Source: Coniochaeta sp. PMI_546 (taxonomy: Eukaryota; Ascomycota; Sordariomycetes; Coniochaetales; Coniochaetaceae). From it: a stretch of DNA of 64,000 bases. The notes beneath the pieces are model-generated. The model did not search any database. It was not told the DNA's origin and saw only the letters and a program-made list of their open reading frames with translations. The stretch lies in the NCBI GenBank assembly GCA_021432605.1, contig MU271145.1, forward strand, positions 2,294,001-2,358,000, in the 5' to 3' direction. The stretch's first letter is position 1. Each line of letters opens with the position of its first letter. This document shows positions 34,142 to 46,315 of the stretch, one piece after another. Made by a program: the position numbers and the translations under genes.

Positions 34142-37100
34142 CACTTCACCGCCGAGGCTGGAAATACCACCCACGGACTGAGAATCGGATCGCAATCTCG
34201 GTAATGGAGACACGAAGGCGAGACGATGCGAAGAGGGCGAAGCGGTGAGCAGCTTGAAGCCCTTGTACGTTCTCTGTGATCAAGACAAATAGCTGAAAAG
34301 TTTTTTCTCTCTTTTTTTCTTTCTCTTTGCAGTCAGTTCTCAGATGGTGAAAAAAAAATTCTGCATATCCAATCTCTCAAGTCGAGGCCATCGTCAGCTG
34401 CAGCTACGGAAAACCAATAGCACGTCGTGATGTTGCAGTCGGCGTTCCTGCGTCGTGGGTTGGGTGTTGTTGAGAAGGCGGTCAAGGACATGGACCTTTC
34501 CCTTCACGGACTTAGTCCGCTCAAATGTGGGGATAACCATCAAGCGAGGAGCTAACGGTGTGGCTATCTTCAACAAGGTACGTACTAAAATATACGTGGA
34601 GTTGCGATCGATGGCAGGGAGATCTCCCGATATCAAAACATGAAAGTGAATTGACCCTCAACTTTGCTGACCCCTTCCGGAATTCTAAGAAAAGCTGGTT
34701 GCGCATTCGGCCGGTCCTCCGGGGACAAACGGAAATGAGAGGCCGGGCCCTGCATCCGTGGGCCCGATCCGACAATGTACTGTACCATAGTACGTGTACA
34801 CTCAGGGGCTGAAAGGACGGAAATCTATTGTCTTCGCAGAAAATGAGGATGGCACCGGTGGATTTCGATGCGCATGCAGCGGCAAATGGTCCCTCGTTGG
34901 TTTCTCTTGTTCCTACACAGCAGACAGCAATGACGGGCTGGGGTTGGACAAACCTGCAGGTCTCACTGCAAAGTGGCATGTTGGCACTTGTTGATGGTTG
35001 TCCACATCAAAACAATCTGGACCCGGCAACGAGACTGGTCCAGCGTCTTGCATGCCATTCAGCCGTCAAACTTGTCCTTGAATGCCGAATTGTTGTTGAC
35101 CGGCTGCACTACAGTAATGTTGACGGAAACTTCCGTCTCTATTGAGCTTCCGACTCTCATCCGAGGTCGTGATACGGTTGACTACCTTATGCAATTGCAC
35201 CACGGCAACCCAGCCATATCGTCATCAACGTCACAACAAACGGGAGTCGGTATAACTACAATTTATCCTTTGACATGCTACCACCTCGTTGGCCTATCCC
35301 ATTCTACCTACTCTGCTGATTGATTGCACCCGTCGCCAACAGTCTGGTACGATCGAAACGGGCGATAATTTGAGCTCGCTGATCCAATAGATGAAGTGCC
35401 CTCCCTCAACTCTGGCATGAACGAATAATGTCAATCCGCTTAAGACTTTTCCATACAACCCAACAATCATCCCAGTGAAGTCACTGCTGACCGCTTCGAT
35501 ATCGGAAAGGCGTTAATTCTACGAAAGAGGACGTCATTGGATAGGTTTCTGTTATTTTTCCGGTCGTCTGCTCAAACAAGTCCAGGCATTCCTCACGACA
35601 GTGGGGTCTGTTATGCTCAAGCTTGAACCCTGATGGGAAGATCACCGGAAGGATGGAGAGAACCCAATGGTAAGAAGATAGCGAGCTTTAGGTTTCCACC
35701 TCGCATTGCAGTCGGGCTGTAACAAAATCCATCTTCACGTACACGTGTAGTGTAGTACCCTGGTACCACAGACCACAGAGCGCCTGGCTAAGCATGTCAG
35801 ATCTTCGCTTGGTTTCGGTTGAAACCCGCCCGTTGACAGCCAAGACACAAGCGAGGACGAACAACAATGTCCCTCTGGCCGTGTTCAAACGGCCTTTGGA
35901 CCCTTGGATCTGTTCTGACAGCCACGCGATACGGCTGCCATCCAGCAGGCCACGTCGTACCTGTGCTCGTCTCACAAGTCTCACAGGACTCGCGGATCGC
36001 CAGGGGCGATCTATTCGTACACCCTCTACCGATAACGGACACTGGCTGACCCAGATCGTACGGCAGCTGATACGTGCACGAGAACCGAAAGGTTTGCCGG
36101 CGACAGAAGTGGTCAGCAGGCTCAGAGAATGGCATCATTGTCTCTCGTAGACGTCTTCTCGAGAATCAGATCCCAAGCTCGAGCTACGTTGACTGAAGTG
36201 CCAAAGCGTTCGCGGGCATTTCTACCAAGTACTACCCGATAACCACAGCGCTAGCTTGTTGATAAGGTAAGGCATTGAAGTACAATGTGGGGTCCGGCGA
36301 TTGTAGAGGACATGTGTTTCCAATTGATGGTGCTGGTTGCCCCTAGTCGCAGTTTCAATTCGCCCTTGTTTCCCCAACTTTCACCAATGACCCCATTGTT
36401 TGCTTTCGGACTGCCGCCGCCGCCGCCGCGGTACGGCGTTTACTGTGTGGGTGGTAGCGATTCGGGCTGTGCTGCACTGATGCTGTCGTCGTGCGCTTGA
36501 TTGACGTCCATGTTTCGGCAAGTACGGGACCTTTTGTGGGAGGTCACCCACTTCCACGAGACGCCTCATTGTAACTTCGTACCTTCGACAGCAGGATCAC
36601 GAATATTTTGGTAAATAAACAGCCAATCTTAGCGAACTGGGGCATCACGGTAGCTATGGCCCCTCTATGTTGGCGGTCAGCTGCCGAAGCAATGCAGAGG
36701 CAGGCCAGCAAATGCAGGTAGAAAGGAGTGCATGCAACCGTTGGCCAATGATGCCCCACAAGAGTTTGTAAAGTGAAACCGAAGACGCTTCCAGCAGTCG
36801 AGGCCAATGGCGGCATGTTTGCGGTGGTGGTGGTGGTGGTGTGGAATGCTTCCATTCTGGCCAGACCTGTTCGCTTGTTGGCCTCAGGCCAGAAGATTGA
36901 AGAGCCACCAGTACTGCACCAAGTGTGTGCGGGCCTTGGCCTGGCTGGCTGGCCTCAGGTTTACAGCATAGTGAATATGGGGCACCAAGCGCTATGCTAA
37001 TCTTGGCCATCCACAAGAGCACACCATTAACGTGTCGGCTTCTCCAGCAGGCGTCGAGATGCCCGATAACTGCGCTTCGTCAGGGTCCCCGCAAAGGGAC

Positions 37101-39463
37101 GAGATAACGAGGTTCCAGCCTCCGACGATCTGTAACAGGATGCAGAGATACCCAAACGTCCAAGAGAGAGATATGCCAGCCAGGCTGATAGCATACCTAG
37201 ACTAGTGTAATTGAGTGCCTGCATTTGAGGAAACACACGGAAGACGAAATAGCGAGCGGTGTACCGGTAGCAGCTATCTTTGACAATCGCCCAGCGGTAA
37301 CAGATTTGCTGGGTACCGCCGCCCCAGCGCTTGACCACGGGCTCGCAGGATGGCTGTGATGGAAAACGAGACCCGTTCCAGACAGCCAAACTTGCAATTT
37401 AAAACATGGATCCCATTGGAACTGACAAAGCGGAATGAGGACTCAGGCAACCAGGCCGCCATAGTCCGGACCTGTGAAAGGCTACACCGCCCCGACCAGG
37501 AACAAGCTGGGTCCTGCCTGGGCTGCATGACCTGTTCCTGCAGTACTTTAGATTGTGGACTAGCCTGGGGAAGGCATAAGGGAAGAAAGAAGTACCGACC
37601 TATTATGACTCCTTGCATGTTGCTAGGGGATGGAGTACCTGTTACGTGGCGTCTTGCGCCTTGTTAAGATTGTGATTGTGCCATTCGTTCGTCATCTTTT
37701 GGTTGGAGCCAACTTGATCCAGACACAGCACCGTGTTGATTCGTTACTGGGAACTGTAACACTCCATCAAACATCAGGCGGTCTGCACAGTGTGGTCCCA
37801 TCTCCGCGCCCGGTTCCTTGTCCGTTCCCTTGCCTCCGTGATCGTCGAACGACCACGAGTCCAAGGCAAAGAGTGACCTTGCCGCTTTCAGCCAACCCTG
37901 CCAACCCATCATGGCATGGCCTACCACAGTTCCACTCCTCGTTCGGGGACCCCCCTCTGATGACTGTCCCTGTCCTGACAGCGGGCCACTCACTCATCAG
38001 CATTCCCTCGCCTTCCACCCTTGACCACACCCGGCTCGCAGCTACTCGTCGTTCCTCATCATACCTTCAACCCGCCCACACTCTTTATTCCTCCTCCTCC
38101 CTCCTCACTCTTATCGCAGTCCTTCGCCAATACTCCCAACTTCTAATCTCCGTTCGTCGTCGTTCTCTTCTTCTCTTCCCATCAGCTACAATATCCTTCT
38201 CGCAACCAAGCAAGATACTCGACTCTCAGACGCCTCGACTTTGGGCACTTGAGGAATCCATTGGTTGTGACTCGTGAGCTGTTTCTGGGCCTCCGATAAC
38301 CGCCGTCCCTCATCTCTCCTGCTCTCCCGCACCCATCCGCTCCGAATCTCCAACAGACGACAACCCTCTTCCTGCCATCTATCTCTACCCACGTCCCTCA
38401 TCGGTTTCAAGCAAACAGATAGAGATAGACGACATCCTCCCGGTGTTGTAGAAGCGTCGGCTCAGCTCTCTTATCACACCAGCCGTCTCATACCAGTCAC
38501 ATTGTTTGCCTACCCAGAAGTCATTCACAGTCTCGTGTGTCAGTGAATAGGAGGTTGAAGAGTCACTCTTCGCCTGCCTGTTCCCGAGAGCCTAAACAGA
38601 AGCCGCATGTTTACAAGAACAACCTGCCAGGGGCTGCAATAGTTGCATTCTGTTTCTCTTGCTGTTCACCTGGCGAATCACACACACAACTAGGGTGTCT
38701 TGAGAAAGTTGGCACCCGAGATCGCCTGTGGGTAGCTATCATTCCCTTGACGACTACTCGGTACCGGGCCTTTCTCGATAACTTCACCGAGTTCAACAAC
38801 AAACACGTTGTTCGTTCTGGTCTTCCAGTACCATCCGCATCTCCCCCGATCAGTTGAACCCGGCAACAACAACTAGACCTTCGATCTCCAGCTCGCCCTC
38901 CTTCGACCTTCAACCCTCTCTAGGGCTTTCCGGAGTCCAACCCTTTCTGACAAACGTCATTCTTTACTACGAATAATTACCGATGTCCTTATAACGATCT
39001 TTCCCTCAGTTCCGTGTCGACCCGTCGGTCCGACTCTTTGACGAGACCATTTGCGCATCTTTCCTTTGTTCGACTATCCGAATACCCATCGATGAGCCTC
39101 AGAACGTGAACGACTAGGAGTTACCTCGTGTGTCTTTTCTTTACTACATTTCTACTCGCCTGTATATCCTTGGACTCGACCTCCTCACTCTCGAATCGAA
39201 TCTGCTACAAACTCTTCCTCGCTTCCTGCCCTTGCCGGTTTTGGATTGTCGCACGCATCTCGAAATCACCTCGTCCTGTGTACAGAACAATCGAACAGTT
39301 CCCCTTCCCTCGCTGTGGACTCTAGCATCATCCATATAGACTGGTCTAGTGGTTTGGGAAAAGCTCGAGATCTGTACCACCATCATACAGGTACATCTGC
39401 TTACTCGAACCTTTTACTCATAATATATTTCTCACTTCGCCCGCTGTACACATCACTATCGAG
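34142..39463. other. 5.3-kb gap ending in a pyrimidine-rich leader
   Basis: No confident gene. A frame near 34455-34643 followed by a donor-like GTACGT near 34577 looks faintly coding but matches nothing I know. The palindrome TACACGTGTA recurs at 35740-35749. From about 37,950 to the kinase start the plus strand is strongly C/T-rich, with many short upstream ATGs, which looks like a long 5' leader of the kinase gene rather than protein-coding sequence. Confidence 0.45.
36823..36841. repeat. (GGT)n microsatellite
   Basis: About six consecutive GGT triplets in non-coding sequence. Confidence 0.85.
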
Positions 39464-41503
39464 ATGGAATGCCTACGAGATGCTTTCAAGGCAGGTGTCG
39501 TCCTGGGTGGACGGTACGAGACGGTGTCACCTCTCAACCACGGCTCATTCGGCATGGTCTTCAGGGCCAAGGACCTCAAGACGAATCAGATGGTTGCCAT
39601 CAAGTGCTTGACCAAGAAGGGTGCTTCTGAAGAGGCCAACTTTGAGCTTTCCATTGACGAGAAATCGGAAGAGCTATCGTTGCATAGCTATCTCGGATCT
39701 CACCCCAACATCGTCAACCTCTTGGACTCGTTTGAGACCGAAGCTCACACCTACATCGTCTTGGAGTTCTGCGAGCGTGGTGACTTGTACGAGGCCATCC
39801 GCATCGGACATGGGCCACTGGAGACTGAACACGTCCGACGATTCATGACGCAGCTGATTGACGCTGTCGAATACATCCACTCAAAGGGCATCTTTCACCG
39901 CGACATCAAGCCGGAGAATATCTTCCTCACCGAGTCCGGAACCATGAAGCTTGGTGACTTTGGTCTCGCAACGACAGAGACGTGGACCTACGAGACCTCC
40001 GTGGGAAGTGATCGCTACATGTCGCCAGAGCAGTACGATTCGGCTGGTGCGGGATACTCGCCTGCTCAAGCAGACATCTGGGCCATCGGTGTCTGCTTGC
40101 TTAACGTGCTCTTCTCCCGCAACCCATTCACCACCCCAACCGAGTCTGATCCGCTGTTCCTCGACTTCTCCCGAGACAAGCAATCGCTTTTCGATGTCTT
40201 TCCAACCATGTCTCAGGATACCTTCGAGGTCATTGTCCACTGCATGAACCTCGATCCCAAGAAGAGGTCCCTTGCCGGCGTCCGTGCCGCGCTTGACCGC
40301 GTCATCAGCTTCACCACTGATGACGAGGTTCTTGACGACTTCTGCACTGTCGATCGTCCTGTCGTTGCCAGCGCCAACCGCGAGCCGCTCCGTACACCTT
40401 CGATCCAGAGTCCGGCAGTCGATAATGGCGCCTTCCCATGGGCAAAGGCTCTGCATGCAAGCCCACCAAAGCCGATCCGCCAGCTCAGTACTATTCACGA
40501 TAACGAGAGCTATACGGAAGACCTGTTCTCGAAATCCGGTGCTACTGCCACCTCGGGTTGGTTGTCAGGTTCTCTGCAGACGTCGTCCATCTCGTCCGTT
40601 CTCAACTCCAGCCTTGACGCGTCTGTGCAGGCACTTCCGCTCAACTTTGCCCGACTGAAGCTACCCGCTCGCAAGGTGTCGCCGACTGCCGGCTCTCTCC
40701 CGATCGCCATGAACAAGCCTCGCCAGTCGGCCATGTCATGGGCTCTTGCTCACAGGGAGCCGGTGTCTAAGAGCTGGAGCGACCTCTGGGACGAAGAGGA
40801 GGAAGAAGCTAACCAGCTGGAGACGCTCAAGGAGCGTAACTCGAGGACCTGGAGTCACGAGAGCAAGACCGAGCTCAACGACAACAGCGCCATTGACAAC
40901 GACGATACTCCGCGCCAGGGTCTCTCACCTGCGGCTAAGTCGGCCTCGCTCTACTCCAAGGATGAGTCGTCGTCGATCGCCGCTGCTATCTCCAACGACA
41001 TTGATGACGACTTGATTTCGGATGGTTTCTTCTTCCACGACGCGCCTCCGGCTAAGCAGTTGCAGCCGCTGACGCCTTACTCCCCGCCGTCCAAGCGTGA
41101 CAACTTTGACAAATGGGCGGCCCTTGGCGAGAAGCGCCGAGCAGTTGCTGGCAACAACCACAACTCAGCTCCCGTAAAGGGCCCTGAGTCTACGTTCAAG
41201 TCCGAGAACCGGGCTGGCAATTTCCTTCTTGCATCCATGGCTGGTCACGGCGTTTCGGATCTGGGCGGGCACGTTACTCCTGTCAATCATTCCTCTGTTC
41301 CTTTGGGCAATGCCCACAATCATTCTTCTCTGGTTCATCACACGCCGAACAACAAATGGACTCCTCACCATAGCAAGGATCTCGCGAAGGACCGTCCGAA
41401 GGATTGCCCTTGGAGCACTCCGAAGACCAAGGTCCACAACAACCGAGATTGGACTTGGAACTTTGACTGGCGCAAGGAGAAGCGTCACGGCTATGTGGAG
41501 TGA
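39464..41503 (+). CDS. ksp1: Serine/threonine protein kinase, Ksp1/Ran1-like
   Basis: Protein kinase of 679 residues in one exon. The kinase domain spans about residues 15-295: glycine loop NHGSFGMVF (26-33), catalytic Lys47 in VAIK, HRDIKPEN (145-152), DFGLAT (165-170) and the activation segment ending MSPEQ instead of the usual APE. The early glycine loop begins with Asn-His rather than Gly-x-Gly. The remainder is a disordered Ser/Asp-rich tail with the short blocks FPWAKALHASPPKPIRQLSTI and SWSDLWDEEEEEANQ. The arrangement of an N-terminal domain with a long tail and the sequence around LHSYLGSHPNIVNLLD fit the Ksp1/Sks1/Vhs1 and Ran1 group, which links nutrients to growth, autophagy and filamentation. 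The symbol is by family similarity. A long pyrimidine-rich leader lies upstream. Confidence 0.9.
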   Translation: MECLRDAFKAGVVLGGRYETVSPLNHGSFGMVFRAKDLKTNQMVAIKCLTKKGASEEANFELSIDEKSEELSLHSYLGSHPNIVNLLDSFETEAHTYIVLEFCERGDLYEAIRIGHGPLETEHVRRFMTQLIDAVEYIHSKGIFHRDIKPENIFLTESGTMKLGDFGLATTETWTYETSVGSDRYMSPEQYDSAGAGYSPAQADIWAIGVCLLNVLFSRNPFTTPTESDPLFLDFSRDKQSLFDVFPTMSQDTFEVIVHCMNLDPKKRSLAGVRAALDRVISFTTDDEVLDDFCTVDRPVVASANREPLRTPSIQSPAVDNGAFPWAKALHASPPKPIRQLSTIHDNESYTEDLFSKSGATATSGWLSGSLQTSSISSVLNSSLDASVQALPLNFARLKLPARKVSPTAGSLPIAMNKPRQSAMSWALAHREPVSKSWSDLWDEEEEEANQLETLKERNSRTWSHESKTELNDNSAIDNDDTPRQGLSPAAKSASLYSKDESSSIAAAISNDIDDDLISDGFFFHDAPPAKQLQPLTPYSPPSKRDNFDKWAALGEKRRAVAGNNHNSAPVKGPESTFKSENRAGNFLLASMAGHGVSDLGGHVTPVNHSSVPLGNAHNHSSLVHHTPNNKWTPHHSKDLAKDRPKDCPWSTPKTKVHNNRDWTWNFDWRKEKRHGYVE

Positions 41504-42620
41504 GAGTGGGTTGATGACCGACGGGACACCTAGCCCTAAGTGCAAAGTGTCCCATTCGACGTCGGTTTCATCACTTGTAGTTGGGCTATCATGTCTCGTC
41601 ATCCAATCATGTACAAACCTCCCTCTGTGTATACCTGTTGCTGACCCTGGGTCTTGCCGTGTCTTGGCTTTGCTTTACGTTGTTTTTACTTCTTCAAGTT
41701 GGGGGTTTGTCAAGTCGACACAGTGTCTGAGTACAGAAAAAGGGGAAGGTCCTTTGAAAGTTTTGAACGGCATTGCATCGTGGATAAAGAAGGACCTTTT
41801 TCATACCCAAAAATTTCCATCGGTTTTTTCGACGAAAGGCGGGGAAGAGATTGGCTTGGAGGCAAACTGGACATTTGAGGAGTTGGTTCGGGATACTGGA
41901 GTTTCTTTTTTCTCTTTACTGTCAAGACACACAACGCAAACCATGGCAAGACGGGGGTTCAGCAGCAATGGAGGTTCACTACGACGGACGGGAATGATTT
42001 AGCCCAGCTCGCTTTCTGTGTTTGTACAAGATTTTTCTTACTCTAGTAGAATAGTCTAACAATACCAGAAGTTACCCGCTCAAACATACAAGATGCATTA
42101 TGCAAATGGTGACATGTGGAGGTACGGACTTAGGATGCAGGGCTAGTATAACTACGTCGATTATAGGTGAAAGATATCGAGTGGTTAGAGTGTTACACGA
42201 TGTGCGTCACATTTGTCAGGTCGAAGAGTCCAAGTTACTCTCTCTGGTAGCGGTACACCGTGGCTACCCGTGCGAGTTTTGAGACGTGCCACCAGGTGCT
42301 TCGTGCCATAAGCACTGAGTGTCGGGTACCTACATGGGTAAGTTCGTGAACCACAGTATGCTGAACAGACAGCCCATGCAGACATGAAAGTCAGACCAAG
42401 AAAGCCGAGCCACGGATACGCTCCTACGACACGAAGTGTAATGTGGTATCGAGTGTGCTGCTGGTCAAGTACGTAAACACATCGTCGTAGTCACTACAGA
42501 ACAATTCAAGAGTAGGATATCATAGCACTGCCCAAGTAAGAACAAAAAGTCCGTCAACGACCCTAGTCTAGGAGTTAAATATCAAAATGACAGAAGCAAG
42601 CCGGGCCGCCGCTCTTTTCC
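41504..42620. other. Convergent 3' spacer, kinase and CysRS
   Basis: About 1.1 kb with the kinase 3' UTR (T-rich) and the cysteinyl-tRNA synthetase 3' UTR. No gene recognised. Confidence 0.55.
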
Positions 42621-45376
42621 TTAACTGCCCGCGTTCGACGCCACCCATTTCTCATGCAAGGCCTTCTGCCTCTCCCACTCCTTGACCAGCTTCTTCCTCC
42701 TGCTCTTGGCGACCTCCTTGCCCTCCGCGTCCTTGAGCGGGATGCCGTCTGCGTCCCACTCGGAGAACTCCTCCGTCCGGAACATGTCCAGGTGGCTCTT
42801 CCGGGCCTTCTCCTCGAGCGCCCTCTTCCTCTCCGCCTCCTCGGCCTCCCGCTTCCGCCGGGCCTCGGCCTTCTCGGCCGCGGCGGCCTCGCGCGCGGCG
42901 CGCGTGTTGCGCAGGAACCGGTCCACGGGCCGCACGAGCGCGGGGAGCGGCGGGTCGCGGTCTTCGAGGTAGATGCCGAGATTCCAGAGGTGTGTGTCTC
43001 GGAGCTGGTCGCAGAGTTCGAGGAGGGCCTTTGCGGGAGCCTTCTCCTCTGCGAGCTTGGTGGTGTCTTGGATGAATGTGTCCAGGACCTTGGCGTGTGG
43101 GTTTGAGTCGGACTCTGGCGCCGCTTGCAGCGGGGCGCGAGCCTCGTCGGCGATTTCCTTGAGAACCGCGTGGTCGAACTTCTCCGACACGGCCAGCTGT
43201 CTGACCTTGTCGCGCAGCTCGGACGCCGGGAAGACATAGGGGCGGACCGTGTCTGGGATTTCGAGGCCAGACCATGCCACGCGTGTTGCGTCTTGGAAAT
43301 CGCCCTCGGCATCTAGACCGAAAATGGTAGCTATGCGCGTTATCCAGCTTGAGATGAGTAAGAGTATGTCGTCGGACGGCTTAGGAGCGAGGTTGTACTC
43401 GTTGACGAGATCGGAGAGGACCCGCATAGCGACTGGCGTGTTGAACGAGTCGCGTAGTGCATCGTCCAACTTCTCCTTGGCTGCCTGGAACACGGCGAAG
43501 AGCTGTGGATCGGCCTCGCTGGCTTTCTTCTCGTCGTAGAGACCACCGCTACCAGCCTTGCGGCCTCGGGCAGCCTCCAAGCTCTTGAAGAAAAGGTTGT
43601 TCATTTTGCTTTCCCAAGCCGCCGTCTCCTTCAACACTCCCTCTGTCACCTCGATCCCATCGTGCCACGAGGTCAACAAGAAGCAGATGCGAAGGGATCG
43701 CGACGTCCATTCTGGTTGTTGCAATGCATCGCGCACTGTCGTGAAGTTCTTCAAGCTCTTGCTCATCTTCATGCCCGAGATACTGAGGTGGCCCATATGA
43801 AGGAAATAGTTGACCCACTGGACCGGAGCGTTGTCCACTGTCCAGTAAGCTTCTGACTGAGCGAGCTCGTTATCGTGATGCGGGAAGCACAGATCACAGC
43901 CTCCAGAGTGCAGGTCAATCGACTTGCCGAGAACCGCCGATGCCATGGCGGAGCATTCGATATGCCAACCGGGGCGCCCTTCGCCCCAAGGGCTTGGCCA
44001 TGACGGCTCGCCCGACTTGCTAGCTTTCCAGCTGGGACAGGGGGTTAGCGACCGGTTCCATGCTCCAGTCAGGCGTGAAGAGAAAACTCACAGAGCAAAA
44101 TCACTATCGTTGCGCTTGCCCGAGGTGCTTGTAAGCGAGCCTTCGCCGTCGGCTAAGAGGTCCTTGTTTTTCTTGTTCTGGGGTTCGAGCCGGGCGTAGA
44201 AATGGCCCGCTTTCTCAAAAGCTCCAATATCAAAGTAGACGGAGCCATCCGGTGTCGCGTACGCAAACTTGTTGTCGATGATTTTCTCCACAAAACTGAC
44301 AATTTCTGGGATGTACTCGGAGACGCGGGTAAGAACGTCCGGCCTTAGCACATTGAGCGCGCCCATGTCCTCGAAGAACCGGTCTTCGAACTTTCGCGTG
44401 AGTCTGAGAAACAGGTCATGGTCGTGGGAGTCGACGCTGGAGCTGTGCAATGAGTCAAGGTACGGTAGAAGAATATCCTCTGTTTGTTGTAGCAGAGATG
44501 ATGCGCTGGACGGGTGTTGCAAGGCTTCGGCAGCCGCTGCAGCTGCCTTGAGGTGCATCTTCAGCTTCGCCTCCTTGTCCCCGGGCACCTCACCTGGAAC
44601 CAGGGCCTCGCCATCAAGGACCCGTTTGTAATGCTCCCCTACCGACGCTCCATAGGTTTCTGGCGTAACATCCGCTGGCAGAAGGGGGAGACGGTTGCGC
44701 AAGTATTGTTGGAATGCGGCCCGGGTTGTCTCTAGGGCAGCGGCGCTGGGGGCTCCGTCACCACCATGTTCCTTCTTCAACTTCTCAAAGAAATGCTGCT
44801 GCCTGGCGCGGAGAATGATCTTGTCGTCGACCTGTTCGAAGTATGCGTCTCGTCAGCTTCATGTTTCGCGCCAATGGAAACGCTGCAACGTACGTCGGTG
44901 ATATTCATGACAAACTTGATGGGCAGGCGGAAATAGTCTCGCATTATGCGGCGGATTATATCGGTTGACACATAGTTTCGGGCATGGCCAAGATGCGCGT
45001 CGTCATACGTAGTTGGCCCGCAAGTACTGCAAGATGGCATCTGTTATCAACCGGTTCAGAGTTTGGAGGCTTGCACCAACAAGTGCACAGCGACTTACTA
45101 CCAGGTAACGGCATCGCGCTTCTCTGGTAAGAAGACATCCTTCGATCTCGTGAGGGAGTTGAAGACCTTCAAGGGAGGCTCGAGGTTGAGGTCCGACGGA
45201 GAGTAGGATGGTCGTGGCTGCGCCCATGGCGGCTGCGTTGTTGTGGAAGCCATGATGCGCCCCCAAGTCGGATTGCTGACGATCTTGGCTTGGAGCAGTC
45301 CTGGGCGAAGGCGTTGGTGCAGGCTGGCGACAGTTGTCCTGAAAAAGTTGGACATGAACAACGGTGTCCAGTTCAT
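42621..45376 (-). CDS. CRS1: Cysteinyl-tRNA synthetase, probably cytosolic and mitochondrial
   Basis: Class I aminoacyl-tRNA synthetase charging tRNA-Cys. Minus-strand exons are 45253(or upstream)-45099, 45026-44894, 44831-44092 and 44031-42621, all in phase. From the ATG at 45253 the protein has 812 residues. Landmarks are [21 protein letters not shown] (HIGH signature as HLGH, with a zinc-ligand Cys) across the first junction, [13 protein letters not shown] across the second, [20 protein letters not shown] with the other zinc ligands, and KMSKSLKNF. The C-terminus adds a charged coiled tail ([19 protein letters not shown]) typical of eukaryotic enzymes. The first exon stays open to in-frame ATGs at 45355 and 45376 (846 and 853 residues). 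The added segment is basic and has no acidic residue, like a mitochondrial presequence, so two forms from alternative starts are likely. Confidence 0.95.
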
Positions 45377-46315
45377 GCAAGGCGTGCTCTGACTCAATTA
45401 AGTGACCACTTGGAATATTTGGAGGTTCGCGACGGGTTAAGCTCCTTAGGTAAGCATGGCTATCATGGAGCGACGGCTAACAACGGGTCCCGCTAGCGCC
45501 GTCAGGGGGGATCAGCCTTACATACGGTAGGTAGCTACAAGAAGAGTTACTGAATCTTTACAAGTTAGCTCTACCGGATGCCAGCTTCCCTCTCCATGTT
45601 GATCTTCCTGACCTGGTCACCATACTAATAGCATACTGAATGGATGAGAGTGAGGAGACACGTCACCCGAAGATCCTGCTGTGTCAGTCTCTCCACAGAT
45701 GTCCCGTGACACTACAACCTTGGCATTGGGATGCATATCCGTGTCTGAACAACATACGTGCAGAGTTCGTGGGAGGAGATGCTGGTGCAGGAACCAGTGC
45801 ATTTAATTCAGTGAGCTAAGTAGTGAGCCATCAAGCAAGTATACGTGACGAACCAGAGTCAACTCTACGTCGTGATCAGGCTCGGGATCTTGTACCATGC
45901 ATATAACGATTTACTAGCAACCCTAGCTCTCATCTGTATTATAACAGCTGTATTACGCGCTATGATCTACCCAAGTGATCACAAATGCTCCACTCCCGTA
46001 TGCCGCCCTCTGATATAATGGGCAGTGCCATGTTCGTTATATGTACGTGGGACATTCCAGGCCATGGGGGAATGAGAAACCAAAATATGCCGCTCGAACA
46101 AGACAAGACAACGCCTCCGCCTGCCCATAGACCCGCCCCCGCCCAGTGGATAGAAACCATATATAGAGTGTATGTACGATGAAAGAGTATGTTGCCAAAT
46201 TGGCTTCTCCGCCATGTCGATCAAGTTCGCTAAGAACGCGGTATAAGTGGGTATACGACTCCTAGGCTCAAAACCAGAAAGCAGACCAGAGCTGAACGGT
46301 CTGGTCTGTCTTGTC
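45377..46315. other. Intergenic region between AVT1 and CysRS
   Basis: About 940 bases between the AVT1 stop and the CysRS start, both on the minus strand. It must contain the CysRS promoter. No gene seen. Confidence 0.55.

Noticed and set aside
34403-34643. Small gene with donor-like GTACGT near 34577
   Set aside because: Either strand gives a short protein-like stretch, but no ATG, acceptor and downstream exon can be joined in phase and no family is recognised.
37630-38277. 215-codon ATG frame before the kinase
   Set aside because: Ser/Pro/Leu-rich composition follows from the C/T-rich leader; no domain or family match and it lies in a region better explained as 5' UTR.
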